A stretch of 5,977 bases of DNA from Chloroflexota bacterium (GCA_022566975.1 JADFHV010000141.1:1-5977); one strand, 5' to 3'. Positions 1 through 5,872 are shown, numbered from the stretch's first letter. A program made the numbers and translations. Notes: generated by a model not told the origin, from the letters alone.

Positions 1-792
1 TGCATCGCCGAGCACGGTCGCATACTTTTCAACGGCGTCACGGAACGTGTCCCAGTCGCCATCGATTTGCCACTTGTACAAACGCTTCGCGAGCTTCTTC
101 GGTTCGGGTCTGGCGCGTTCACAGGCCGCGAGGTGCAAGTCTTCGAGCCGGCCGAGGAGCGGTGACATGTAGCCATCGGAATCGTCGACATGCCCCATTG
201 CGGTCTCGACGCGGCGTAATGCGTATTCGCAAAGTTCGACCAGCGGTGCGCCGATACCGTCCCGAAACAGCGACTCGAGATTGTCGACAGCGGCGTCGAT
301 GCGCCGGGTGTAGCGACGCATTTCCCGATAGGCGACGAATTGCCACGTGCCAATCGCCTGGCGAATGAGTTTTTTCTGCACGGGCAGGCTGAAATCCGTG
401 GCAGCGGCCTTGAACGAGAGCAGCTCGTGCAACTCGGCATCGAACAAGGCCCTCTCATCGAGCAGGTTGACCAGTGTTTGCTTGTCCTGTTTATTCAGCC
501 AGCCACGAATGCCGCTGTCATCGTCGTGGGCATATTGCACGCTGCTGTTGGGGATAGTTAAGACCCGGCGACCTTCCACATTCCGAATTCGGGGCCTGTA
601 CTGGGTGAAGTCAAAGAACGTACCGGGGCGGGCCAGTCTGCCCAGCTCCTTTGCGCCCAGATGTTTTTCGAGCTTGTTGAGGACAAGCGTTCCTACCCGT
701 CCCACGTCTATCCAGGGGCGCAGCATCGCTATTGCGCATGTGTTCTTGAGCTCTGGGACAGGCTCGCCTACCTCGAATGCGCCTATTCTCAT
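1..792 (-). CDS. PAC2-family N-terminus joined in frame to a DUF6880-like protein (partial, possibly chimeric)
   Basis: An uninterrupted minus-strand frame of 264 codons starts at ATG 792-790 and runs off the left edge without a stop. AGGA lies about 8 bases upstream of the ATG. Residues 1 to about 90 begin MRIGAFEVGEPVPEL and contain RPWIDVGRVGTLVL and RPGTFFDF. I recognise these as the start of a PAC2 (proteasome-assembly-chaperone-like) family protein of the type found in Chloroflexota; that family's function in bacteria is not established. From about residue 91 the sequence changes to an alpha-helical protein with GIRGWLNKQDKQTLVNLL, VDDSDGYMSPLLGRLEDLHL and DGDWDTFRDAVEKYATVLGD. This resembles DUF6880, often found in proteins with SWIM zinc fingers. 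Codon use changes too: ATA encodes three of five Ile before the join and none of six after it. The fusion may be real, but a chimeric join is at least as likely. Family names are from memory. Confidence 0.65.
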   Translation of the reverse strand, partial: MRIGAFEVGEPVPELKNTCAIAMLRPWIDVGRVGTLVLNKLEKHLGAKELGRLARPGTFFDFTQYRPRIRNVEGRRVLTIPNSSVQYAHDDDSGIRGWLNKQDKQTLVNLLDERALFDAELHELLSFKAAATDFSLPVQKKLIRQAIGTWQFVAYREMRRYTRRIDAAVDNLESLFRDGIGAPLVELCEYALRRVETAMGHVDDSDGYMSPLLGRLEDLHLAACERARPEPKKLAKRLYKWQIDGDWDTFRDAVEKYATVLGDA

Positions 793-925
793 GGAAGTTA
801 TCCTGCCAGCGCAGAGAACAATTTGCAAGCCCCCTCCCCTGGGTCTCACGCCGGCTTGGTATAGGGTCACACCCTTTCCCTGGCCTTTCTCATCTAACCC
901 GAAGAGCTTTAGAATTCTGGGTGTG
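793..925. promoter_or_regulatory. Divergent intergenic region with a short inverted repeat
   Basis: This 133-base gap separates the minus-strand PAC2-like start (792) from the plus-strand DUF3179 start (926), so promoters for both should lie here. I see no convincing paired -35/-10 boxes in either direction. An AT-rich TATAGG lies at 860-865 and TTGCAA at 823-828, but neither has a partner at proper spacing. A perfect 5+5 inverted repeat, AGGGT-CAC-ACCCT at 863-875, is the only symmetrical element and could be an operator. That role is a guess from position alone. Confidence 0.35.
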
Positions 926-2176
926 ATGATCCTACGGCTGATTCGACCACCGCGCATGGCCGCTCTGGCTCCTGTTGTCCTGGTGCTGGCATTGGCCTGC
1001 TCCCAGGACCGCGGAGACCCTGCGGTCTCACCGACGCCTACCGCCGCGGACCCCCGGCCTTCGCCCGCGGCGCCGGCCCCGACCGTGTCCGAGCCTGTGC
1101 CGGTCTCGACAGGGTCCCAGCCGCCTGCGGCCCCTGCGGGCCCGCCCCCCGAGCTGGACACATCCATTGCCAGCGTACCCCTGGACGAGGTCTTTTTCGA
1201 CACGTTCCGTGGGGGATTCATCCGGCTCTCGGAGGCGAGCCAGGACGACATCGATCGCCTTCGGGATGCCATCGAGCCCGTCTACAGCCCCGAATACGAC
1301 GACGTTGAGGGCGGGCGATGGCTCAACGACGATGACGCGGTTGTCGGCTACGTGTCCGGTAGCGGGGCCTATGCCTACCCGATCAAGATCCTGAACCTCC
1401 ACGAGATCGTCAACGACGTCATAGACGGGGTCCCGGTCCTTGTCACCTACTGCCCGCTGTGCGCCAGCGGCGCAGTCTATAGCCGAGAACTTGACGGCCA
1501 GGTCCTTCTCTTCGGCAACACGAGCGCGCTGTACCAGTCCGACCTCGTCATGTACGACCACCAGTCGGGTTCCTACTGGTTCCAGGTGATCGGGGAGGCC
1601 ATCGTTGGGCCGGCCACCGGCAGACGGCTTACCCTTCTACCGTCCATGACCACGCCGTGGGCCGCCTGGACCGGGCTGCACCCGGACACAAAGGTGCTCA
1701 AGCGCCCCGGGCCCGGCGCGAGGTATAGAAGCGACCCCTTCCTGGGATACGAGGACCGCGTCAACAGCGGGCAGTTCGCGTTCCCCGTGACTGAGAGCAA
1801 GCTGGATGACCGGCTACAGGCCGGCGATAGGGTCCTTGCGGTCGAGGTGGAGGGGAGCCACAAGGCGTACGCACTGAACGGCGTGCGTGAAGAGGCCATC
1901 AACGACGTTGTAGGCCATCAGGAGATCGTGGTGATCGTTCGCCTCGAGGGCCCCACCGGTGCCGCCTATTCGCGCACTCTTGGGGACCGAACGCTGAGCT
2001 TCACGCTAAGCGATCGCGTTCTGAAAGACGTGGAGACGGGGAGCCTGTGGGACGATAGTGGGCGGGCCATCTCCGGCCCCCTGGCCGGCTCGCAGCTCAA
2101 GCCGGTGCCGTCGCGGACCAGCTTCTGGTTCTCACTGGCCGGCTCGCTGCCGGGCGTCGAGCTCTATGCCCCGTGA
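926..2176 (+). CDS. DUF3179-domain lipoprotein
   Basis: The 416-residue product starts with an arginine-containing n-region and a hydrophobic stretch (about 12-24) ending ALAC, so Cys25 is a likely lipidation site. A Pro/Ala/Thr-rich tether follows to about residue 76, giving an anchored, exported protein. The folded part carries DUF3179 hallmarks: KILNLHEIVNDVIDGVPV, then TYCPLC with Cys176 and Cys179, then SALYQSDLVMYDHQSGSYW. The second half (about 313-410) repeats the same pattern (AINDVVGHQEIVVI, AAYSRTLGDRTLSF, ETGSLWDDSGRAISGP) without the cysteines, which indicates an internal duplication. The family has no established function that I can state; the CxxC could bind metal or be redox active. 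ATG 926 was chosen because it keeps the charged n-region; ATG 956 would lose it, and GTG 923 is adjacent. The frame is open upstream to 347 but there overlaps the antisense PAC2-like gene. No strong ribosome binding site is visible. Confidence 0.88.
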   Translation: MILRLIRPPRMAALAPVVLVLALACSQDRGDPAVSPTPTAADPRPSPAAPAPTVSEPVPVSTGSQPPAAPAGPPPELDTSIASVPLDEVFFDTFRGGFIRLSEASQDDIDRLRDAIEPVYSPEYDDVEGGRWLNDDDAVVGYVSGSGAYAYPIKILNLHEIVNDVIDGVPVLVTYCPLCASGAVYSRELDGQVLLFGNTSALYQSDLVMYDHQSGSYWFQVIGEAIVGPATGRRLTLLPSMTTPWAAWTGLHPDTKVLKRPGPGARYRSDPFLGYEDRVNSGQFAFPVTESKLDDRLQAGDRVLAVEVEGSHKAYALNGVREEAINDVVGHQEIVVIVRLEGPTGAAYSRTLGDRTLSFTLSDRVLKDVETGSLWDDSGRAISGPLAGSQLKPVPSRTSFWFSLAGSLPGVELYAP

Positions 2177-2204
2177 CCCTACGCCGCACGCGTACGTGCC
2201 GGCC
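2177..2204. other. Convergent-gene gap with small hairpin
   Basis: These 28 bases separate the stop of the DUF3179 gene from the stop of the ArsC-like gene on the other strand. They hold a 5-bp perfect stem, GCACG (2186-2190) with CGTGC (2195-2199), and a CGTA loop. It could act as a terminator for both convergent transcripts, but no T-run follows on either strand, so intrinsic termination is unproven. Confidence 0.25.
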
Positions 2205-2552
2205 CTAGGGGAACGCTGCCTCCAGCGCCGTCTTGTCGGCGCCGACGATAAGACCGCTCCCCACCTGTACCAACGGCCGCCGGATGAGCCTGGGCTCCTC
2301 CAGCATCAGGGCGATCAGGCTGTCGTCGCCAAGCTCCTCTCGACTTAGCCCCAGCTTCTTGAACGAGGGACTGTGCCAGGAAAAGACGTCCGAGACCGGG
2401 CGGGAGCCTATGAGCTCCCGGAGCTCCTTTTCGGAGAACTGGTCGGCGAAGAAATCGCGCTCCCGGAGCTCGATGCCTTTTTGCAAGAGCGACGCTCTCA
2501 CTCGGCGGCAGGTGCTTCAGCGCTTCCAGGTGTAGAAACGAATGGTGTCCAT
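2205..2552 (-). CDS. Selenocysteine-containing ArsC/Spx-like thioredoxin-fold protein
   Basis: Reading from ATG 2552-2550 gives MDTIRFYTWKR, then an in-frame TGA at 2519-2517, then STCRRVRASLLQKG and an open frame to TAG at 2207-2205. If TGA is read through, the product is 115 residues, the usual ArsC/Spx size. The motif is U12-S-T-C15 after a first beta strand, and residue 12 matches the catalytic Cys12 of E. coli ArsC. Downstream family features are FFADQFSEKELRELI (about 32-46) and MLEEPRLIRRPLV with the conserved Arg-Pro (about 84-96). A SECIS-like hairpin lies 15 bases after the TGA. The family covers glutaredoxin-dependent arsenate reductases and related thiol oxidoreductases; the substrate here cannot be told. 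The ATG lies 6 bases after the stop of the VOC gene, so the two are probably co-translated. A Cys-to-stop mutation or sequencing error is the alternative, but the hairpin argues against it. UGA-containing ArsC homologues have been reported from marine metagenomes. Confidence 0.82.
2483..2501 (-). promoter_or_regulatory. Candidate bacterial SECIS hairpin
   Basis: On the mRNA, GUGAGAGC (2501-2494) pairs with GCUCUUGC (2490-2483) over 8 bp, including two adjacent G-U wobbles, around a three-base loop GUC (2493-2491). The stem begins 15 bases after the UGA and the loop begins 23 bases after it. Bacterial SECIS elements lie within the coding region just downstream of the UGA and carry a G in the first two apical-loop positions, often followed by U. 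All of these criteria are met. It would bind SelB with Sec-tRNA. Folding was done by eye. Confidence 0.72.
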
Positions 2553-2558
2553 CTGGTC

Positions 2559-3029
2559 TTACGCCGTCCTTGCTGCCCCCTCTTCCTCCAGAGACCCTAG
2601 AGGAAAGCGTCCGGCGAAGATGGTGCCTTCCGTGGGCCACTGGTCCCTGGACAGCTCGTAGAAGGCCTCGATCTCGTTGCCGTCGGGGTCGAAGAAGTAG
2701 ACTCCAAGCGAGATGCCGTGGTCGCCGATGCCGCCGATCTCGACCTCTTTCTCCTTTAGCTCCGCGTACAGCTTCCTCAGGTCCTCGAACGACTCCATCT
2801 CCCACGCGAAGTGATAGAGGCCGACTCGGCTCGGGTCCGGTCCCGGCGCATCGGGGCCAACGGGCATCAACGCAAGCTCGTGGGACGCCTCACCCGCGCT
2901 CAGGAACACCATGGCACCTGGCATCCTCGTCGTGACCTGGAGTCCCAGCACGTCCGCGTAGAAACGCTCAGACCTGTCCAGGTCGCGCACCCTCAAGACG
3001 ATGTGTCCCAACTGCTTCGGTTTCACCAT
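2559..3029 (-). CDS. VOC-superfamily (glyoxalase/extradiol dioxygenase-fold) protein
   Basis: This 156-residue protein has two paired beta-alpha-beta-beta-beta modules. Module one opens with LGHIVLRVRDLDRSERFY (His9) and runs to HELALMPVG (His50/Glu51). Module two opens with GLYHFAWEM (His73) and ends with GVYFFDPDGNEIEAFYEL (Glu121). His9, His73 and Glu121, with position 50/51, are placed like the metal ligands of glyoxalase I and type I extradiol dioxygenases, so a metal-dependent enzyme is likely, but the substrate cannot be named. AAGGAGG at 3038-3032 is only 2 bases from ATG 3029 but 5 bases from GTG 3026, so translation may really begin one codon later. A start at 3071 is possible but would bypass this strong site. 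It lies about 32 bases after the homoserine dehydrogenase stop and 6 bases before the ArsC-like selenoprotein, in one operon. Confidence 0.88.
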   Translation of the reverse strand: MVKPKQLGHIVLRVRDLDRSERFYADVLGLQVTTRMPGAMVFLSAGEASHELALMPVGPDAPGPDPSRVGLYHFAWEMESFEDLRKLYAELKEKEVEIGGIGDHGISLGVYFFDPDGNEIEAFYELSRDQWPTEGTIFAGRFPLGSLEEEGAARTA

Positions 3030-3031
3030 AC

Positions 3032-3038
3032 CCTCCTT
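3032..3038 (-). promoter_or_regulatory. Strong ribosome binding site of the VOC gene
   Basis: AAGGAGG is a near-perfect Shine-Dalgarno sequence, and it decides the start: 2 bases to ATG 3029 and 5 bases to GTG 3026. It argues against the upstream in-frame start at 3071. Confidence 0.75.
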
Positions 3039-3061
3039 CGCGTAACTCCGCGAGAGCTCAA

Positions 3062-3821
3062 CTACCCCCACTCCTCGACTCGCACCATGTTCCCGACCTC
3101 GTCGACCCCGTCGAGGCCCTGCAGAATCTCGATGGCCTGCTGCACCGACGACTCTCTGGCCTCGTGGGTCATGAGCACGATCTCCGCTCGCCGGGCCTCC
3201 TCGTCCGCCTCCTTCTGGATGACAGAAGCGATGCTGATGTGCAGATCGCCCAGCACCTGCGCGATCCGCGCCAGCACGCCCGGTCGGTCCGCGACGATCA
3301 GCCTCAGGTAGTACCTGGTCTCCAGCTCTTCCATCGGCTGGACACGCACGTCTTCTGAGAGCTCCAGAGGGACGGGCGGGACGAGGTTCCCGACGACATT
3401 ACGCGCGATGTTCACGAGGTCGGCTATCACGGCGCTGGTCGTGGGCATGGAGCCGGCTCCGGGCCCGCTAAACAGCACGGAACCCGCCAGGTCGGTCTCT
3501 ATCTCGACCGCGTTAAGGACGCCGTCCACCTTGGCGAGCATCAGCTCCTGCGGCACAAACGCCGGGTGGACCCTGACCTGCACCGGGCCGTCCCGTTTGC
3601 TCGCCAGGGCGAGCAGCTTGATTGCGTATCCGAGCTCCTTGGCATAGAGGAAGTCCCTCGTCCGCAGACGGGTGATGCCCTCCGTGTGCACGTCGGTATC
3701 CTTTACCCGAGCGCGGAATGCCAGGGTCGATAGGATAGCCAGCTTGTACGCCGCGTCTATGCCCTCCACGTCGGACCACGCCCATTCCCAACAGACCGAT
3801 GCCGACCGAGGACCTGCCCAC
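3062..3821 (-). pseudogene. hom: Homoserine dehydrogenase with large internal deletion and frame change
   Basis: The normal enzyme reduces aspartate semialdehyde to homoserine (threonine/methionine pathway). The gene starts at GTG 3821 with GAGG (3832-3829) 7 bases upstream, 16 bases after the foldase stop. It encodes MGRSSVGIGLLGMGVV, the start of the Rossmann NAD(P) site. Near 3779-3773 the sequence jumps to DVEGIDAAYKLAIL, which normally sits near residue 205-215, in a different frame. About 190 codons are missing: most of the cofactor domain, the NGTTN region and the catalytic core start. From 3772 to the TAG at 3064-3062 there are 236 intact residues, including GITRLRTRDFLYAKELGY, SGPGAGSMPTTSAV and a C-terminal ACT domain with LIVADRPGVLARIAQVL. 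The retained part shows no decay, so the deletion is either very recent or an artefact of cloning, amplification or assembly. The product as read is non-functional. Confidence 0.85.
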
Positions 3822-3837
3822 CGTGAGGCCTCGAGAC

Positions 3838-4989
3838 CTATAGCCCCAGGGGATTGGGCGCCGCCGGTGTAGGGGTGATGGTGGTCGTCAGCCGAAGCTG
3901 TTCGATCATCCACGCGTAGATATCTGAGTTCAGCGTGGCAAAGACCTCATGGTTCTTGCGCTCATCGTTCAACCACTCTTGAAGCGCCCGGCTCTTCAGG
4001 GCCTCCCGGTCCGCCAGGTCCACCGGGCGGGCGTCATCTCTCTCCGAGATCAGGAAGAAGAATATCTGCCCAGGGTCGCTGAAGTTGGGGATCTGGTCGC
4101 TGAGCTCTCCCACCTCAAGGCTGAATATCAGGTCGTCGTACTCTCGGAAAACACCCACGGGAGCCCATCCCAGGTCGCCCCCTCTTCTGACGGTCTCCGG
4201 GTCATCCCGCGAGAACTCCCGGACCAGCGCCTTGAAGGCCGCCCTGATGACCTCGGGGTCACTGCTGCCGTCCACCATGCCCTTGAACCTGTCTCTGATG
4301 AGCCCCAGCTCGTCGCGAGGCGCTAACACAATACGATGCACCCTGGCCTGCGGTGCCACGGTGGGAACTGCTGGGACGGTATCGATACGCCCCTCGCCGA
4401 TAAACTGCCTGAACCGCTCCCTGAGTAGCTGCTTTCGTACCTCCGCACGGAACTTGGACGTGCTGAGCTGGATCTCGTTCAGGAACGAGCCGTAGCGGTC
4501 CTGGAACTCCCGCTCCAACTGGCGGGTATCGACCTGTGCGTTTCCGACGACGGGTGCAAACATGCGCCTGATCTCAGTGTCCACCTCCTCGTCGGAGACC
4601 GTGACACCGTAGCTCGGGGCGACCTGGGCAATCATCTCCGTCTCTATCAGGTCCTGCAGCGCCTCAAATATCTCTCGCCCGGTCTTGAATGACCCCCCCA
4701 GCAGCTCGATCTGCTTCTGCTTGGCCTGGAGCAGCTTGACCAGGTCTCCACGTGTGTATTTGATGTCGTCGACTCTGACGACCAGCTCTCTGTGAGGGAA
4801 GACGAACACAACGGAATACGCCCCAATGCCAATCCCGAGGATGGCCAGGACGAGGATGCCGATCACAGCGTAGGCAAGGCGCCTCCGTTTGGGGTCGCGC
4901 CTCTTGAGCGAGAGCTCACGACGGCGGTCGGTCCTGCCTCTACGTGGGGAGCGATCTCTTGCTAGGTCTACCACAACTTCACAACCCAC
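3838..4989 (-). CDS. Membrane-anchored SurA/PpiC-like peptidyl-prolyl isomerase (foldase)
   Basis: The 383-residue protein has a very basic N-terminus (RRGRTDRRRELSLKRRDPKRRR) followed by one membrane segment at about 38-64, predicting an N-in, C-out topology. A SurA-N-like helical region follows (about 70-210), with LVKLLQAKQKQIELL, FEALQDLIETEMIAQ and SDEEVDTEIRR. A parvulin-like domain spans about 218-330, with RVHRIVLAPRDE, RRGGDLGWAPVGVF and EVGELSDQI. These fit the SurA/PrsA/PpiD class that helps fold exported proteins. The tail is Thr/Pro-rich (TTTITPTPAAPNP). GTG 4989 is the furthest in-frame start; GTG 4974 (MVDLARDR) is equally plausible, and neither has a good ribosome binding site. 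It lies 73 bases after rpsR and 16 bases before the homoserine dehydrogenase start. The unclear start matters because the sequence just upstream may be a foreign remnant. Confidence 0.85.
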   Translation of the reverse strand: MGCEVVVDLARDRSPRRGRTDRRRELSLKRRDPKRRRLAYAVIGILVLAILGIGIGAYSVVFVFPHRELVVRVDDIKYTRGDLVKLLQAKQKQIELLGGSFKTGREIFEALQDLIETEMIAQVAPSYGVTVSDEEVDTEIRRMFAPVVGNAQVDTRQLEREFQDRYGSFLNEIQLSTSKFRAEVRKQLLRERFRQFIGEGRIDTVPAVPTVAPQARVHRIVLAPRDELGLIRDRFKGMVDGSSDPEVIRAAFKALVREFSRDDPETVRRGGDLGWAPVGVFREYDDLIFSLEVGELSDQIPNFSDPGQIFFFLISERDDARPVDLADREALKSRALQEWLNDERKNHEVFATLNSDIYAWMIEQLRLTTTITPTPAAPNPLGL

Positions 4990-5062
4990 CCGAAGGTATC
5001 GCTGATTACGACGGGGACTAGCTCGTGGAGTCTGGGCCGTGGGTCGTCCAGGTCACGGCGCG
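4990..5062 (-). other. rpsR-foldase intergenic gap
   Basis: This 73-base gap holds no convincing promoter or terminator. On the minus strand one frame crossing it reads ELVPVVISDTFG (ending at 4989), which resembles the conserved SDTFG segment of F420:glutamate ligase (CofE). It may be a remnant or coincidence; no complete gene is present. Confidence 0.3.
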
Positions 5063-5374
5063 CTATCGCGCTCGCACCCCGTCCATCACGCGGTGGTCTG
5101 GGCTGAACGGAAGCATCGCCAGGTGCCTGGCCCGCTTGATGGCCCTGGCCAGCCCCCTCTGGTGTTTGGAGCATACACCCGTCCTGCGCCTGGACTCCAC
5201 CATGAAGCGGTCGGAGAGGAATCTCCTGATCCGCTCCACGTTCTTGTAGTCTATGTAGTCTATGTGGTCCACGCAGAACGAGCATACCTTCCTGCGCGCG
5301 TAGTACCGGGGCCTGCCCCGCCTGGCGCCGGGGCCGCCGGGACCGCTGGGGCGTCTGGGGCCTCTGCTTGTCAT
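5063..5374 (-). CDS. rpsR: 30S ribosomal protein S18
   Basis: The 103-residue protein contains the S18 core: YYARRKVCSFCVDHIDYIDYK, RRFLSDRFMVESRRRTGVCSK and RGLARAIKRARHLAMLPF. S18 binds 16S rRNA in the platform of the small subunit and pairs with S6. The N-terminus (residues 2-23) is Gly/Pro/Arg-rich and probably disordered. Cys31, Cys34 and Cys68, with His71, form a likely zinc site, so this is a C+ type S18 as in actinobacteria and many Chloroflexota; such genes can have C- counterparts induced by zinc shortage. ATG 5374 was chosen because an upstream TTG (5398) would add eight unusual residues. GGAGG (5391-5387) lies 12 bases upstream, a rather long spacing. It is 36 bases after ssb, the usual rpsF-ssb-rpsR order. 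Confidence 0.95.
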   Translation of the reverse strand: MTSRGPRRPSGPGGPGARRGRPRYYARRKVCSFCVDHIDYIDYKNVERIRRFLSDRFMVESRRRTGVCSKHQRGLARAIKRARHLAMLPFSPDHRVMDGVRAR

Positions 5375-5410
5375 ACTGCTACTTGGCCTCCTCCACAATC
5401 GCGTGCAAGC

Positions 5411-5860
5411 CTACCAGGGCAAGTCCTCTGCCGAGTCCTCTGCGCCTCCGGCCTCAACGCCTCCGGCCTCAACGCCTCCGGCCTCAACGCCCCCGGCCTC
5501 GACGCCTATCTCTTGACCCGTCTCCCCGGACGGGCCCCGGTCAAGGAACACTACCTGGTTGGCGTTTATCTCGTTCCGGAACCTCACCTGGCCGTCATTG
5601 CCAGTCCACGTATCGCTCTTCAGCCTGCCCTCTACGTATACTTTACGACCCTTGGTCAGGTATTGGTTGCACTGCTCGGCAAGCTGGTTCCATGTGACCA
5701 CGCTGAACCACTCCGTCTCTTCCCGCTTCTCGCCCTGTGACGTCGTGTAGGTCCGGTTGGTCGCCACCCTGAAGGACGTGACCGGGTTGCCGTTGGGAGT
5801 GTAGCGCATCTCGGGGTCGGTACCCAGGTTGCCTATGATCAGGATCTTGTTCAGCCCCAC
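5411..5860 (-). CDS. ssb: Single-stranded DNA-binding protein
   Basis: The 149-residue SSB coats single-stranded DNA in replication, recombination and repair. Residues 1 to about 108 form the OB fold: NKILIIGNLGTDPEMRYTPNG, TSFRVATNRTY, EKREETEWFSVVTWNQLAEQ, KGRKVYVEGRLKSDTW. Residues 120-139 are four perfect VEAGG repeats in place of the usual Gly/Gln-rich linker. The end, AEDSAEDLPW, is the acidic tip that recruits partner proteins, with a final Trp instead of the enterobacterial Phe. GTG 5860 is the start, with AGGAGG (5872-5867) 6 bases upstream. It sits 24 bases after the preceding gene's stop and 36 bases before rpsR, the classic S6-SSB-S18 cluster. Confidence 0.97.
   Translation of the reverse strand: MGLNKILIIGNLGTDPEMRYTPNGNPVTSFRVATNRTYTTSQGEKREETEWFSVVTWNQLAEQCNQYLTKGRKVYVEGRLKSDTWTGNDGQVRFRNEINANQVVFLDRGPSGETGQEIGVEAGGVEAGGVEAGGVEAGGAEDSAEDLPW
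5444..5503 (-). repeat. Four 15-base tandem repeats in ssb (VEAGG x4)
   Basis: On the plus strand the unit GCCTCCGGCCTCAAC occurs three times identically (5444-5458, 5459-5473, 5474-5488). A fourth copy with two changes follows (5489-5503). Each unit encodes VEAGG on the minus strand, in the SSB linker. The near identity at DNA level suggests recent slippage expansion that preserves the frame. Confidence 0.95.
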
Positions 5861-5866
5861 AACAGC

Positions 5867-5872
5867 CCTCCT
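5867..5872 (-). promoter_or_regulatory. Ribosome binding site of ssb
   Basis: AGGAGG ends 6 bases before GTG 5860, fixing this GTG as the ssb start. Confidence 0.8.

Noticed and set aside
119..346. 75-codon minus-strand frame and the plus-strand frame opposite it
   Set aside because: Arg-rich shadows of the in-frame PAC2/DUF6880-like coding sequence, which runs through this stretch without a stop.
347..925. Plus-strand in-frame extension upstream of the DUF3179 protein
   Set aside because: It lies wholly antisense to the PAC2/DUF6880-like frame over 347-792, has no protein-family character, and would bury the lipoprotein signal peptide in mid-protein.
2205..2501. 98-residue protein starting at GTG 2501
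   Set aside because: This start removes the first beta strand and the redox motif of an otherwise normal ArsC-like protein. The GTG is also the first base pair region of the SECIS-like stem, and the upstream ATG with read-through is better supported.
2179..2805. 208-codon minus-strand frame across the VOC and ArsC-like genes
   Set aside because: Arg/Gly/Pro-rich low-quality translation overlapping two recognisable genes; a shadow frame of GC-rich DNA.
3773..3913. N-terminal part (from 3913) of the frame carrying the homoserine dehydrogenase C-terminus
   Set aside because: It overlaps the 3' end of the foldase gene and shows no homoserine dehydrogenase character before DVEGID. The true gene start is GTG 3821 in another frame.
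5444..5503. Short regular repeats as a CRISPR array
   Set aside because: Units are directly adjacent without spacers and encode a VEAGG linker in the SSB frame.
5039..5740. 233-codon plus-strand frame opposite ssb and rpsR
   Set aside because: Antisense to two confidently identified genes, with repeats that only reflect the ssb tandem array.
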